A stretch of 64,000 nucleotides of DNA from CTSoil-075 sp042610375 (lineage in GTDB: Bacteria > Bacillota > Negativicutes > DSM-13327), in the NCBI RefSeq assembly GCF_042610375.1, contig NZ_JBGJZL010000007.1:192329-256328 (forward strand), read 5' to 3'. Position 1 is the first letter of the stretch. The number at the start of each line of letters is the position of its first letter. The notes below the pieces were generated by a model. The model did no database searches, had not been told where the DNA came from, and worked only from the letters and a program-made list of their open reading frames with translations. A program made the translations under genes and the position numbers. Positions 42,552-51,261 of this stretch are shown one piece after another.

Positions 42552-42986
42552 ATGTCCATTGAAGTTGGCAGTGTGGTTGAGGGCGTTGTGACAGGGATCA
42601 CAAATTTCGGAGCATTTGTAGAACTGCCTGGAGGCAAGGTAGGTCTAATTCATATCTCGGAAGTTGCTGATGTGTATGTTCGAGATGTGAAGGATTTTCT
42701 TAAAGAGCAAGATAATGTAAAAGTCAAAGTTTTATCAATTGATGAGCGCGGGAAAATCGGGTTGTCGATAAAACAACTTCAGCCGCCTAGTCCAAGTCCT
42801 GTTCCTAGTCCGATTCCTAGGAGAGCACCGATCAACGATAATCGACGTTATGGCAAAGTCAACGCACCGTCCTTTGAAGATAAGTTGACTAAGTTTTTAA
42901 AAGACAGTGATGAACGTCTTGGTGATTTAAAACGTAATACTGAATCAAAACGTGGTGGTCGTGGTGCTGCTCGTTCACCAGGTTAA
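42552..42986 (+). CDS. yabR: S1-domain RNA-binding protein YabR
   Basis: 144 residues from ATG 42552; AAGGGGGAA lies 11 bases upstream and a TTG at 42543 is too close. S1 domain at ~1-75 (GSVVEGVVTGITNFGAFVEL, GLIHISEVAD). A Pro/Ser linker (PPSPSPVPSPIP) leads to a basic Arg/Gly-rich tail. Position between divIC and spoIIE matches B. subtilis yabR. RNA binding is the family role; target unknown. Confidence 0.92.
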   Translation: MSIEVGSVVEGVVTGITNFGAFVELPGGKVGLIHISEVADVYVRDVKDFLKEQDNVKVKVLSIDERGKIGLSIKQLQPPSPSPVPSPIPRRAPINDNRRYGKVNAPSFEDKLTKFLKDSDERLGDLKRNTESKRGGRGAARSPG

Positions 42987-42998
42987 TAGTGGATTTTT

Positions 42999-43030
42999 AA
43001 TGACTTGGCTTATGCCAAGTCATTATTATT
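42999..43030 (+). terminator. GACTTGGC-family terminator hairpin after yabR
   Basis: AATGACTTGGC / GCCAAGTCATT with TTAT loop (42999-43024), followed by ATTATTTG. Same stem core as the dispersed element. Confidence 0.75.
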
Positions 43031-43072
43031 TGTAGCTTCAAAATTATATAATTTATTATGATCGATCTTTTG

Positions 43073-43099
43073 AGCATTCCGTTAAGGAATGCTTTTTTT
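43073..43099 (+). terminator. Second terminator between yabR and spoIIE
   Basis: GCATTCC / GGAATGC (43074-43080, 43086-43092) followed by seven T. The remaining 43100-43262 is AT-rich; TTAGACAAA (43151-43159) differs by one base from a reversed Spo0A box, too weak to list. Confidence 0.9.
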
Positions 43100-43262
43100 G
43101 TTGGTTAATTTTATAAAATGTCATAATTTTATTTTTCAAAATGATCTTAGTTAGACAAAAAGATATTGCTAATATATGTAAAATGATAACGTTACCTTTT
43201 GCAAATATTCCATAGAGTGTATTGATCATGGTCCGGTATTATATGAATAGAGGTGAATCATT

Positions 43263-45707
43263 ATGCCTAAAGTGAGCGTTATTACATTACCTGCGAAGAT
43301 GTTAGAAGTTCAGCAAGAGATCGTTCGAAAACAAAAAAATAATAGGTTATCAATTAAAATAATTTTTTACAAAGTGACTAGTATGTTGAGGCAGTTGATG
43401 AGTAGGGATGATATCCTTATGAGTATCCTTGCCTTTTTATTAGGACGAGTCTTGATTATGGGGGAATGTGCACCTGGAGGACTGGCTTTTTTTACTGCTG
43501 TGGTACAAATTAATGAGAGACGAGCTTATTGGGTAGGAGTATGGGCTATAGTTGGGGTGATATCAAGTGGATCTTATTCGGAAATTGGTATTTATATCAT
43601 CGCTATTGGTTTATATTTTTTATATGCAGACAAGCTCCTACGTATGAAGAAGAGAAACGTGATGATACCTTTGTTTATGTTTTTTGCAATTTTATGTGCT
43701 GGTCTCGTAATGAGTGTTATTAATGAATTCACATTATATGGTACCTTGTTGATGCTGTTTGAGGCAGCTACATGTGTGGTGCTATCGTATATTTTTATGT
43801 ATGGCATACCCGTGGTGGAAAATCGTCGGAAACAGCTTTCTAGTCACACTCTACTGAATGAGCGTTTAAGTTGTATAATCATACTACTTGCTGCAGGAGT
43901 AGCCGGCTTGGGTAATGTTTCTATTTTGGAGTATAGTATACGTAATATAACAGGCAGTTTACTTGTTATGGCAGTTGCTTTCGTTGGTGGATCAGGGTTT
44001 AGTGCAATGGTTGGTGTTATTGTTGGATTGGTTGTGGGACTCAGTGATGGTAATACGACTTTTGCCATATCTTTGTATGGGTTAGCTGGAGTTTTGTCTG
44101 GTGTATTCCGTGGTTTAGGTAAGTTAGTTGTGATTGTAGGTTTTATTTTAGGTAGTGCAATTGCGACATTATATTTTGGACAAGGGTCTGATCTTGTAAG
44201 GATTTTTAGTGAGTGTATGATCGCAGGAGGTTTGTTTTTCCTAATACCTAATTGCTGGTTAGTAAACTGGCGGTATCGTGCTCAACAAACTGAAGAAATT
44301 GTAAGCTATAGTACTCAAGTGAATGAAATTATAATCAAAATGAATCATATTGGAGAAATTTTCAATGATCTTGCCAGTGAATTTGGCACTAGGGTCACTG
44401 ATGAAAAGATGGAAATCCATGATGACCAGTTAGCTAAAACTTTATCAGCCATTGGTGAACAAATTTGCGTGGATTGTGTAAAACGCTCCCAGTGTTGGGA
44501 GAAAGATTTTTATAGAACATATAATGGAATACTTGAGATAGTAGGTCAAATTGAGGTACATAATTTTGAAAATGGGAATCTGCCTAAGGTATTTCAAGAA
44601 AATTGTATTAAACATAAAGAATTATTAGAGACTGCTAAACTTGTATCAGAGCGTAATCGGATGCTAACTTTTTGGCACAAGAAAATAATCGATAATAAGC
44701 AAATGGTTGCTGAGCAAATGAAGGCTGCAAGTGAGATTGTAAAAAATTTATCCTATGAACTTGAAAAAGTAGAAGACTCAGATCAAAAACTATCGGTGGC
44801 TTTCCAAGAAAAGGCGAATATTCTTGGTTGTCAGCTTACGGCAGTCAGAGTGAGAGATATACAAAAGCGAGGTCTAATTGAAGCGTGCAAGAAACCCTGT
44901 ACTGGGAATCGTGAATGTATGAATACCATTTTGCCTTTAGCAGCTGGTTTGATGAAAGAAAAGATGACATTACATACAGAGTGTGGTAATGAATATAATA
45001 AACAAAAATGCAAATTGACGATGCAGGTAGCTAGACGCTTTCATGTAAGCACTGGTATAGCTACTGTTGCAAAAGATGGACAGGAGATTTGTGGTGATAA
45101 CTATGCTGTGATTGAGCTCAATAGAGGGAAAATGGCATTTATACTAAGTGATGGCATGGGAAGTGGTCATCAGGCTGCAACTCAGAGTACGATGGCAATT
45201 GGCTTTCTGCGAAAATTATTGGTTGCTGGTTTTGATACTGATGTGGCTGTTAAAACTGTCAATGCAATGCTATTGCTTCATTCACCAGAGGAATCATTTG
45301 CGACAATTGATATTACCGTTATCGATACCTATTCAGGTAATGCTGAGTTTTTAAAGATTGGCTCAGCGCCTAGCTTTATAAAACGTGTTAGAGAAGTATC
45401 AACAATTAGGTCATCATCTTTGCCTGTTGGCATTTTAGAACAGATTGAAATTCAGCCAACACAATCGATTGTCGTTGGTGGCGATTTTATTGTCATGGTT
45501 AGTGATGGGATTGTTGATGTTCCGCAAAGTCAACTGGATAAGGGGAATTGGTTAGCTAATTTTTTGCGACAATCAGTTCAAAGTAATCCTCAAATCATGG
45601 CAAATCAAATCTTAGCGCGCGCAAAAATGATGTCAGGTAATCGAGTTTGCGATGATATGACAGTACTAGTTGTAAAAATAAGTGAGCAATCTCATGAGAA
45701 AAATTAA
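43263..45707 (+). CDS. spoIIE: Stage II sporulation protein E (PP2C phosphatase)
   Basis: 814 residues. N-terminal ten-helix membrane domain (~50-335), a central regulatory/FtsZ-binding region with many cysteines (~350-590: CVDCVKRSQC, CKKPCTGNREC), and a PP2C-type phosphatase domain (~600-810) with metal-binding Asp residues in LSDGMGSG, MVSDGIVD and CDDMTVLV. SpoIIE dephosphorylates SpoIIAA to release sigma-F in the forespore. GAGGTG precedes the ATG. Same position as in B. subtilis (yabR-spoIIE-...-tilS). Confidence 0.97.
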   Translation: MPKVSVITLPAKMLEVQQEIVRKQKNNRLSIKIIFYKVTSMLRQLMSRDDILMSILAFLLGRVLIMGECAPGGLAFFTAVVQINERRAYWVGVWAIVGVISSGSYSEIGIYIIAIGLYFLYADKLLRMKKRNVMIPLFMFFAILCAGLVMSVINEFTLYGTLLMLFEAATCVVLSYIFMYGIPVVENRRKQLSSHTLLNERLSCIIILLAAGVAGLGNVSILEYSIRNITGSLLVMAVAFVGGSGFSAMVGVIVGLVVGLSDGNTTFAISLYGLAGVLSGVFRGLGKLVVIVGFILGSAIATLYFGQGSDLVRIFSECMIAGGLFFLIPNCWLVNWRYRAQQTEEIVSYSTQVNEIIIKMNHIGEIFNDLASEFGTRVTDEKMEIHDDQLAKTLSAIGEQICVDCVKRSQCWEKDFYRTYNGILEIVGQIEVHNFENGNLPKVFQENCIKHKELLETAKLVSERNRMLTFWHKKIIDNKQMVAEQMKAASEIVKNLSYELEKVEDSDQKLSVAFQEKANILGCQLTAVRVRDIQKRGLIEACKKPCTGNRECMNTILPLAAGLMKEKMTLHTECGNEYNKQKCKLTMQVARRFHVSTGIATVAKDGQEICGDNYAVIELNRGKMAFILSDGMGSGHQAATQSTMAIGFLRKLLVAGFDTDVAVKTVNAMLLLHSPEESFATIDITVIDTYSGNAEFLKIGSAPSFIKRVREVSTIRSSSLPVGILEQIEIQPTQSIVVGGDFIVMVSDGIVDVPQSQLDKGNWLANFLRQSVQSNPQIMANQILARAKMMSGNRVCDDMTVLVVKISEQSHEKN

Positions 45708-45712
45708 AAGGT

Positions 45713-45750
45713 GATAGAGTTTGTTTACAGGCAGACTCTATTACTTTTTA
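45713..45750 (+). terminator. Terminator after spoIIE
   Basis: ATAGAGT / ACTCTAT (45714-45720, 45735-45741) with a 14-nt loop, followed by TTACTTTTTA. Confidence 0.65.
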
Positions 45751-45830
45751 TCTTTTAAACAATTGATTGCAGGGAATTTGTTGGTTTCAGGAGAATAAAA
45801 ACGAAAAGAGTATTAAAAAAACTATCGTTA

Positions 45831-45929
45831 ATGGCTGGATATCCTTTTCTAAGAGTAGCGATCTGGTTGATTATGTATTATACTAGGATCATTGGATTAA
45901 TTATTTCAAACAATAAAGAATGTTTGTGA
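45831..45929 (+). CDS. Possible small membrane peptide between spoIIE and tilS
   Basis: ATG 45831 to TGA 45929 gives 32 residues: MAGYPFLRVAIWLIMYYTRI then GLIISNNKECL. The frame is open back to 45759 and upstream codons add a basic stretch (RIKTKRVLKKLSL), which looks protein-like. An AGGAG lies at 45789-45793 but no ATG, GTG or TTG follows at the right distance, so the start is unclear. Could be real, decayed, or chance. Confidence 0.25.
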   Translation: MAGYPFLRVAIWLIMYYTRIIGLIISNNKECL

Positions 45930-45980
45930 CTCTATCGTCATTTTTCTGATGAACAATTATAAGAGAGAGTAGTTGGCAAA

Positions 45981-47366
45981 ATGTTAACAAAAGTGAGAGC
46001 ATGGATTACTAAGTATAAGATGCTTAGCGAAGGTGATAAGATCGTAGTTGCTTGTTCTGGTGGCCCAGATTCCTTAGCTTTGCTACATATATTTAATGAA
46101 TTTCGTTTAGAATATAATATTGATATATTTGCTGCTCATGTGGATCATATGTTTCGTGGTCTTGAATCAGCTAAGGAGGCAATCTTTGTTGTTGATTTTT
46201 GTAAGGCTCATCAGATTCCATGTTATCATACGGCGATTGATGTACCAAAGGTCATAAAAGAAACAGGGTTATCTGGATCAGATGCTGCGAGGGTTGTCCG
46301 CTATCAATATTTGCGTCAAATTGCGAAGAAGGTAGGAGGAGCTAAAATTGCTACTGGACATCATCGTGATGATCAGGCTGAGACAGTGCTCATCAATATT
46401 CTAAGAGGTGCAGGAAGTACAGGAATTCGAGGGATACAACCTATAAATGGTGATCTCATCCGGCCTTTACTCTCTGTTAGCCGCGCCGATATTTCTGACT
46501 ATTGTCAGCAAGAAAAGTTAGAACCACGATTTGATAGTTCCAATCTTAAAATGAATTATTTACGTAATCGTATTCGGATTAATCTTTTACCAGAATTAGA
46601 AAAACAGTATAATATTGCTATTAAAGATGCATTATGCCGTACGGCAACTCTTGTTGGAGATGAACATGATTTTATCCAAATGACAGCGCGTAACATATGG
46701 GATCAAATCGTAACAAATCAGGAAGAAAACCTATTTATTGATGGCAAAAAAATGAAAAATATACATATTGCTGTTAGGCGAGAAATTTTTCGCATGGCAA
46801 TTGAAAAAAAACGTGGAAATTTAACAGGAATAAGTTTTCATCATGTGGAAACTTTATTACAGATGCTTTCGGCCGGGCGAGTGGGCAGTACTGTCCAACT
46901 GCCAGGAGAATTGGTGGCATGTAAAAGTTATGAAGGATTATATCTAGGGGTGAATGGTTTCACCCAGACCGATAAAGCTGATTATCAAGGGCAAACATTG
47001 CCAGTACCTGGGGTGACTTTTATTCAAGAATTAGGAATTGAAATTCGAACTGAAGTGACAGAGAAAGAAGATAGCATCTCAAAACCTAATGTGGCAGTGT
47101 TTGATTGGGACAAATTATCACCGACCTTGTTTGTACGTCGACGTCGAGCTGGTGATCAATTTCAACCTTTTGGCTTTCATGGCAGCAAGAAACTAAAAGA
47201 ATTTTTTATTGATGAAAAAATACCACGACAGCTTCGAGATAACGTTCCAATTATCTGCGATGGTCATGGTATTATCTGGGTAGGTGGATATCGTCAAGCT
47301 GAAGTTGGTAGAGTGAGTGCTGAGACGAAAAAATTCTTGATTATAAAAATGATAGAAATGCAATAA
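45981..47366 (+). CDS. tilS: tRNA(Ile)-lysidine synthase
   Basis: 461 residues. PP-loop ATPase signature SGGPDS at residues 26-31, substrate-binding HHRDDQAETVLINILRGAG, and TilS C-terminal domain (~365-455, VRRRRAGDQFQPFG). It converts C34 of the CAU anticodon to lysidine so the tRNA reads AUA. Before hpt and ftsH, as in B. subtilis. Confidence 0.97.
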   Translation: MLTKVRAWITKYKMLSEGDKIVVACSGGPDSLALLHIFNEFRLEYNIDIFAAHVDHMFRGLESAKEAIFVVDFCKAHQIPCYHTAIDVPKVIKETGLSGSDAARVVRYQYLRQIAKKVGGAKIATGHHRDDQAETVLINILRGAGSTGIRGIQPINGDLIRPLLSVSRADISDYCQQEKLEPRFDSSNLKMNYLRNRIRINLLPELEKQYNIAIKDALCRTATLVGDEHDFIQMTARNIWDQIVTNQEENLFIDGKKMKNIHIAVRREIFRMAIEKKRGNLTGISFHHVETLLQMLSAGRVGSTVQLPGELVACKSYEGLYLGVNGFTQTDKADYQGQTLPVPGVTFIQELGIEIRTEVTEKEDSISKPNVAVFDWDKLSPTLFVRRRRAGDQFQPFGFHGSKKLKEFFIDEKIPRQLRDNVPIICDGHGIIWVGGYRQAEVGRVSAETKKFLIIKMIEMQ

Positions 47367-47436
47367 AAAATCATTAAAATATAGAAATTTGAATTTTTTT
47401 ATTGCGTAATATATATAATAAAACAGGGGGAACGAC

Positions 47437-47976
47437 ATGCTTAATGATGTAGAAAGTGTTTTACTAAGTGCCGAAGAGTTGGCGAAACGTATTGAAGAAA
47501 TTGGGGCTGAGATTACCGAGGATTATGCTGGGAAAGAAATTTTAATGATTGGGGTTTTACGCGGAGCTGTTTTATTTATGGCTGATTTAGCTAGAGCCAT
47601 TAAAGTGCCAGTAGCAATTGATTTTATGGCGGTTTCCAGTTATGGTTCAGGTACGAGTTCTAGTGGAGTGGTACGTATCTTAAAAGATCTTGACGAAGAT
47701 GTCGCAGGTAAGCATGTTTTAGTTGTTGAAGATATTATTGATTCTGGTTTGACTCTTAATTACTTACTTGATAATCTGAAGTCTCGCAAACCTGCGAGCA
47801 TTAAATTATGTACATTACTCAATAAGCCTGAACGCCGTAAAGTCCAGGTGAATATTGATTATAATGGTTTTGATGTTCCTGATTATTTTGTAGTTGGTTA
47901 TGGTCTTGATTATGCTGAAAAATATCGTAATTTACCGTTCATTGGTATTTTGAAACCGCAGGTTTATCAAGGGTGA
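47437..47976 (+). CDS. hpt: Hypoxanthine phosphoribosyltransferase
   Basis: 179 residues. The PRPP-binding motif VLVVEDIIDSGLTL, GVLRGAVLFMADL near the N-terminus, and the flexible-loop region SSYGSGT are present. Purine salvage of hypoxanthine and guanine. GGGGGAA precedes the ATG. Between tilS and ftsH, the standard Firmicutes order; the homologue hprT is also known to act with FtsH regulation in some species. Confidence 0.96.
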   Translation: MLNDVESVLLSAEELAKRIEEIGAEITEDYAGKEILMIGVLRGAVLFMADLARAIKVPVAIDFMAVSSYGSGTSSSGVVRILKDLDEDVAGKHVLVVEDIIDSGLTLNYLLDNLKSRKPASIKLCTLLNKPERRKVQVNIDYNGFDVPDYFVVGYGLDYAEKYRNLPFIGILKPQVYQG

Positions 47977-47995
47977 TTTTCGTGGTTAAGTTTTA

Positions 47996-48024
47996 TTGTT
48001 AATTTATAGGTTTGATGATATAAT
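47996..48024 (+). promoter_or_regulatory. Sigma-A type promoter of ftsH
   Basis: TTGTTA (47996-48001), 17-bp spacer, TATAAT (48019-48024), leaving a ~100-nt leader before the TTG start of ftsH. Confidence 0.65.
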
Positions 48025-48128
48025 ATTTTTCTATGGAGACTAATGGTTATTATTCTGCCCATATTAGAAAATTAACTTTTTTTGATGGGAATTATAGCTG
48101 TTTGATCTTCAGTGAGAGGAGGGTTACT

Positions 48129-50024
48129 TTGAATAAATTTTTTCGAAATGTAAGTTTTTATTTGTTGATTATCATTATTGCGATATCAATAATTGACTAT
48201 TATTCCTCGCGCACGACGAATAAGCAAGAAATAAGCTATACTCAGTTTTTACATCAAATTGAGGAGCAAAAAGTTCAAGGAGTAACTGTAGTCGATAATA
48301 GTATTCGTGGTAAGTTGATCGATGGTACAGAGTTTACTACAATTACACCCAATGATCCTACGCTTATTAATACGCTCAGGGAAAAAAATGTAGATATCAA
48401 GGCTGAGCAACCACCGCAACCACCATGGTGGACAACGATTTTCTCTTCGATTTTACCTATGTTACTCTTAATCGGAGTATGGTTTTTTATTATGCAACAG
48501 ACTCAAGGCGGCGGTAATAAAGTGATGTCTTTTGGTAAAAGCCGTGCCAAATTACATACTGATGATAAAATTAAAGTCACCTTTGCCGATATGGCAGGGG
48601 CTGAAGAGTCCAAACAGGAATTAGAAGAAGTTGTAGAATTTCTTAAAAGTCCTAAGAAATTTAATGATGTGGGAGCGCGTATTCCCAAAGGCGTTTTATT
48701 GTTTGGCCCTCCGGGCACAGGTAAAACTCTTTTGGCTCGAGCTGTAGCTGGTGAATCGGGAGTACCGTTTTTTAGTATCAGTGGTTCTGATTTTGTAGAA
48801 ATGTTTGTCGGTGTTGGAGCTTCAAGAGTGCGAGACTTATTTGAACAAGCCAAAAAAAGTGCTCCTTGTATTGTGTTTATTGATGAAATTGATGCGGTAG
48901 GACGTCAGCGGGGGGCAGGTCTCGGTGGTGGTCATGATGAACGTGAGCAAACATTAAATCAATTGCTTGTAGAAATGGATGGTTTTGGCGTTAATGAAGG
49001 GATTATTATTATTGCCGCGACAAATCGTCCTGATATTCTTGATCCAGCATTGCTCCGTCCAGGTCGTTTCGATCGGCAGATTGTTGTTGACAAACCTGAT
49101 GTTAAAGGACGTTTGGAAATTCTAAAAGTTCATACAAAAGGTAAACCTGTTGCCAAAGATGTTAGTCTTGAGGTGTTAGCACGTCGTACACCGGGATTCA
49201 CAGGAGCTGATTTGAGTAATTTAGTCAATGAAGCGGCACTGCTCACAGCAAGAAGGAATAAAAAACGTATCGATATGCCAGAAATGGAAGAATCGGTTGA
49301 ACGTGTTGTTGCAGGGCCAGAACGCAAAAGTAAGGTTATTAGTGATAATGAGAAAAAACTCACTGCTTATCATGAAGCTGGTCATGCTTTGGTTGGAATG
49401 CTTCTTGATAACACTGATCCAGTTCATAAAGTGTCCATTATTCCTCGAGGACGCGCTGGTGGTTATACCTTAATGCTGCCGAAAGAGGATCGTTATTATG
49501 CGACACGCACAGAATTACTGGAACAATTAAGGGTGCTTCTCGGCGGTCGTGTGGCTGAAGCTGTAGTTCTGAAAGAAATCAGTACAGGTGCTCAGAATGA
49601 TTTGGAGCGTGTGACTGGGCTTGCGCGCAAGATGATTACTGAATATGGTATGAGTGAGAATTTAGGACCAGTTACTTTTGGTCATCGTCAAGAACAACAA
49701 GTGTTTTTAGGTAGAGATATTTCTCGTGATCGCAATTACGGTGAAGAAGTAGCATCGGCCATCGATAAAGAGGTACGTCGATTAGTTGATGGTGCTTATG
49801 TAAAAACCGAAGAGATGCTTGTTGAAAATATTGATAAGCTTCATTTGATTGCTGCAGCTTTGATTGAACGAGAGACTCTCGAAGGTGGAGAACTCGAAGA
49901 ATTATTGGCTCATGGTAAAATTTTAGATAAAACCAAGGATGGAGATATTATTTTGACTAAAAGTGAGGCTCCTAGTGAAGGAGATCAATCTGGACCCAAA
50001 ATAGTATACAGTTCACATTCTTAA
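48129..50024 (+). CDS. ftsH: ATP-dependent zinc metalloprotease FtsH
   Basis: 631 residues from TTG 48129, preceded by AGAGGAGGG at 48115-48123; a longer frame from 48033 would add 32 residues unlike FtsH and bury that site. Two membrane helices (~5-24 and ~104-123), AAA module with Walker A GPPGTGKT at 193-200, Walker B (VFIDEIDAVG), SRH region, and M41 protease with HEAGH at 415-419. Degrades membrane and regulatory proteins; required for sporulation in Bacillus. Confidence 0.97.
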   Translation: MNKFFRNVSFYLLIIIIAISIIDYYSSRTTNKQEISYTQFLHQIEEQKVQGVTVVDNSIRGKLIDGTEFTTITPNDPTLINTLREKNVDIKAEQPPQPPWWTTIFSSILPMLLLIGVWFFIMQQTQGGGNKVMSFGKSRAKLHTDDKIKVTFADMAGAEESKQELEEVVEFLKSPKKFNDVGARIPKGVLLFGPPGTGKTLLARAVAGESGVPFFSISGSDFVEMFVGVGASRVRDLFEQAKKSAPCIVFIDEIDAVGRQRGAGLGGGHDEREQTLNQLLVEMDGFGVNEGIIIIAATNRPDILDPALLRPGRFDRQIVVDKPDVKGRLEILKVHTKGKPVAKDVSLEVLARRTPGFTGADLSNLVNEAALLTARRNKKRIDMPEMEESVERVVAGPERKSKVISDNEKKLTAYHEAGHALVGMLLDNTDPVHKVSIIPRGRAGGYTLMLPKEDRYYATRTELLEQLRVLLGGRVAEAVVLKEISTGAQNDLERVTGLARKMITEYGMSENLGPVTFGHRQEQQVFLGRDISRDRNYGEEVASAIDKEVRRLVDGAYVKTEEMLVENIDKLHLIAAALIERETLEGGELEELLAHGKILDKTKDGDIILTKSEAPSEGDQSGPKIVYSSHS

Positions 50025-50030
50025 TATTGA

Positions 50031-50060
50031 AAGGGCAGGTATAACCTGCTCTTTTATATT
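50031..50060 (+). terminator. Terminator of ftsH
   Basis: AAGGGCAGGT / ACCTGCTCTT (50031-50040, 50044-50053), one G-U pair, followed by TTAT. Confidence 0.8.
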
Positions 50061-50071
50061 TTTTACAAGTC

Positions 50072-50100
50072 TTGGTTGAATTTAGCTTATCATATATAAT
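50072..50100 (+). promoter_or_regulatory. Sigma-A type promoter of the asparaginase gene
   Basis: TTGGTT (50072-50077), 17-bp spacer, TATAAT (50095-50100). Confidence 0.6.
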
Positions 50101-50128
50101 ATAGATATAAATTGGAGGTGCACGTTGG

Positions 50129-51124
50129 ATGAGTGAAGTATTATTACACTATACTAGAGGTGGCAAGGTGGAAAGCCAGCATCGTGCTGATATTGCAGTA
50201 GTTGATGCAAAAGGGAAAAATATTTGGGAGTTTGGCGATGGGAGCCGATCGATGTTTTGGCGATCAGCGGCTAAACCATTTCAAGTACTACCACTTATTG
50301 AACGAGGTGGTATCGAACTTTTTGGTTTATCAAATGAAGAAGTTGCCTTTATGGTATCTTCCCATAGTGGTGAAGCGCAACATGTTGAATTGGCACATCG
50401 TATTTTAGGAAAAGTGGACTTAACAATTGATGCTTTAGCATGTGGTGCTGCGAAGCCAATGAACAGCAAAGTCGCTAAAGAGCTAACGATACAAAAACAA
50501 CCATATCAAGTAGTGCACAATGCTTGTTCAGGTAAGCATAGTGGTATGTTGGCATTGGCTCAAATGCTGAAAGTTGCCATTGAGGGATATACGGAACTTG
50601 AACATCCTGTCCAACAACTGATGTATCAAGCTGTTGCTGACAGTGCTAATTTACCGAAAAATGACATTGATACAGGGATCGATGGTTGTGGTGTACCGGT
50701 GTTTTACTTGCCTATCTACAATATGGCTTGGGCTTATGCTCGCTTAGTCAAACCCGAGGAAGGGAATTGGGGTGCGCGAGAGAATTATGTTCGTGTGATC
50801 CGCGACTCTATGCTTGCCTATCCTCAGGTTGTTGCAGGCAGTAAACGATTTGATACTGTGCTTATGGAGATCACTAAAGGACGTATTTTAGCTAAAATCG
50901 GAACAGAAGCAATTTATTGTTTAGGTTCTGTGCCAGATGGTATTGGTATAACTTTCAAAATAGATGATGGTAGTTATCGAGCTGTTGCTCCTGCTGGTAT
51001 TGCCATATTAAAAAAACTTGACTTAATATCTACAAGTGAACATCAAGCCCTCCTAGAACAATTCTCACATACCTTAAAAAATCATCGTGGTGATGTGATT
51101 GGCACTGTAGAATCGACGATATGA
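50129..51124 (+). CDS. Type III (ReAV-like) L-asparaginase
   Basis: 331 residues of the PF06089 asparaginase family, unrelated to E. coli AnsA/AnsB. Features that in Rhizobium etli ReAV form the Ser-Lys tandems and zinc site are visible: SAAKPFQ (Ser-x2-Lys), SSHSGE, NACSGKHSGM (Cys and Lys) and DGCGVPVF (Cys). It hydrolyses asparagine to aspartate and ammonia. GGAGGTG precedes the ATG. First gene of an amino-acid-related module, with azlCD and an aminotransferase nearby. Confidence 0.88.
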   Translation: MSEVLLHYTRGGKVESQHRADIAVVDAKGKNIWEFGDGSRSMFWRSAAKPFQVLPLIERGGIELFGLSNEEVAFMVSSHSGEAQHVELAHRILGKVDLTIDALACGAAKPMNSKVAKELTIQKQPYQVVHNACSGKHSGMLALAQMLKVAIEGYTELEHPVQQLMYQAVADSANLPKNDIDTGIDGCGVPVFYLPIYNMAWAYARLVKPEEGNWGARENYVRVIRDSMLAYPQVVAGSKRFDTVLMEITKGRILAKIGTEAIYCLGSVPDGIGITFKIDDGSYRAVAPAGIAILKKLDLISTSEHQALLEQFSHTLKNHRGDVIGTVESTI

Positions 51125-51133
51125 CAAAGAAAA

Positions 51134-51160
51134 GACTTGGCAATAGCCAAGTCTTTTCTT
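51134..51160 (+). terminator. GACTTGGC-family terminator of the asparaginase gene
   Basis: GACTTGGC-aata-GCCAAGTC (51134-51153) then TTTTCTT, 10 bases after the stop codon. Confidence 0.85.
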
Positions 51161-51161
51161 G

Positions 51162-51261
51162 CGGAATCAGCAAGTATAACACTTTCTTGATTCCAAGTAA
51201 GAACGACTAAGGCTTCTGCCTGCGTCTGCGGACTTGGCACAAACCAAGTCTTTTCTTATAT
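51162..51261 (+). repeat. Dispersed hairpin element, copy 3
   Basis: 100 nt, three substitutions from copy 2. It directly follows a GACTTGGC hairpin T-tract and ends in its own hairpin GACTTGG / CCAAGTC (51231-51250) plus TTTTCTTATAT. Its last six bases overlap the stop codon of the minus-strand regulator gene, so it lies between convergent genes. Confidence 0.9.

Noticed and set aside
43100..43262. Spo0A boxes before spoIIE
   Set aside because: TTAGACAAA (43151) and TGTCATAA (43119) resemble the box only partly, and no promoter with proper spacing was evident.
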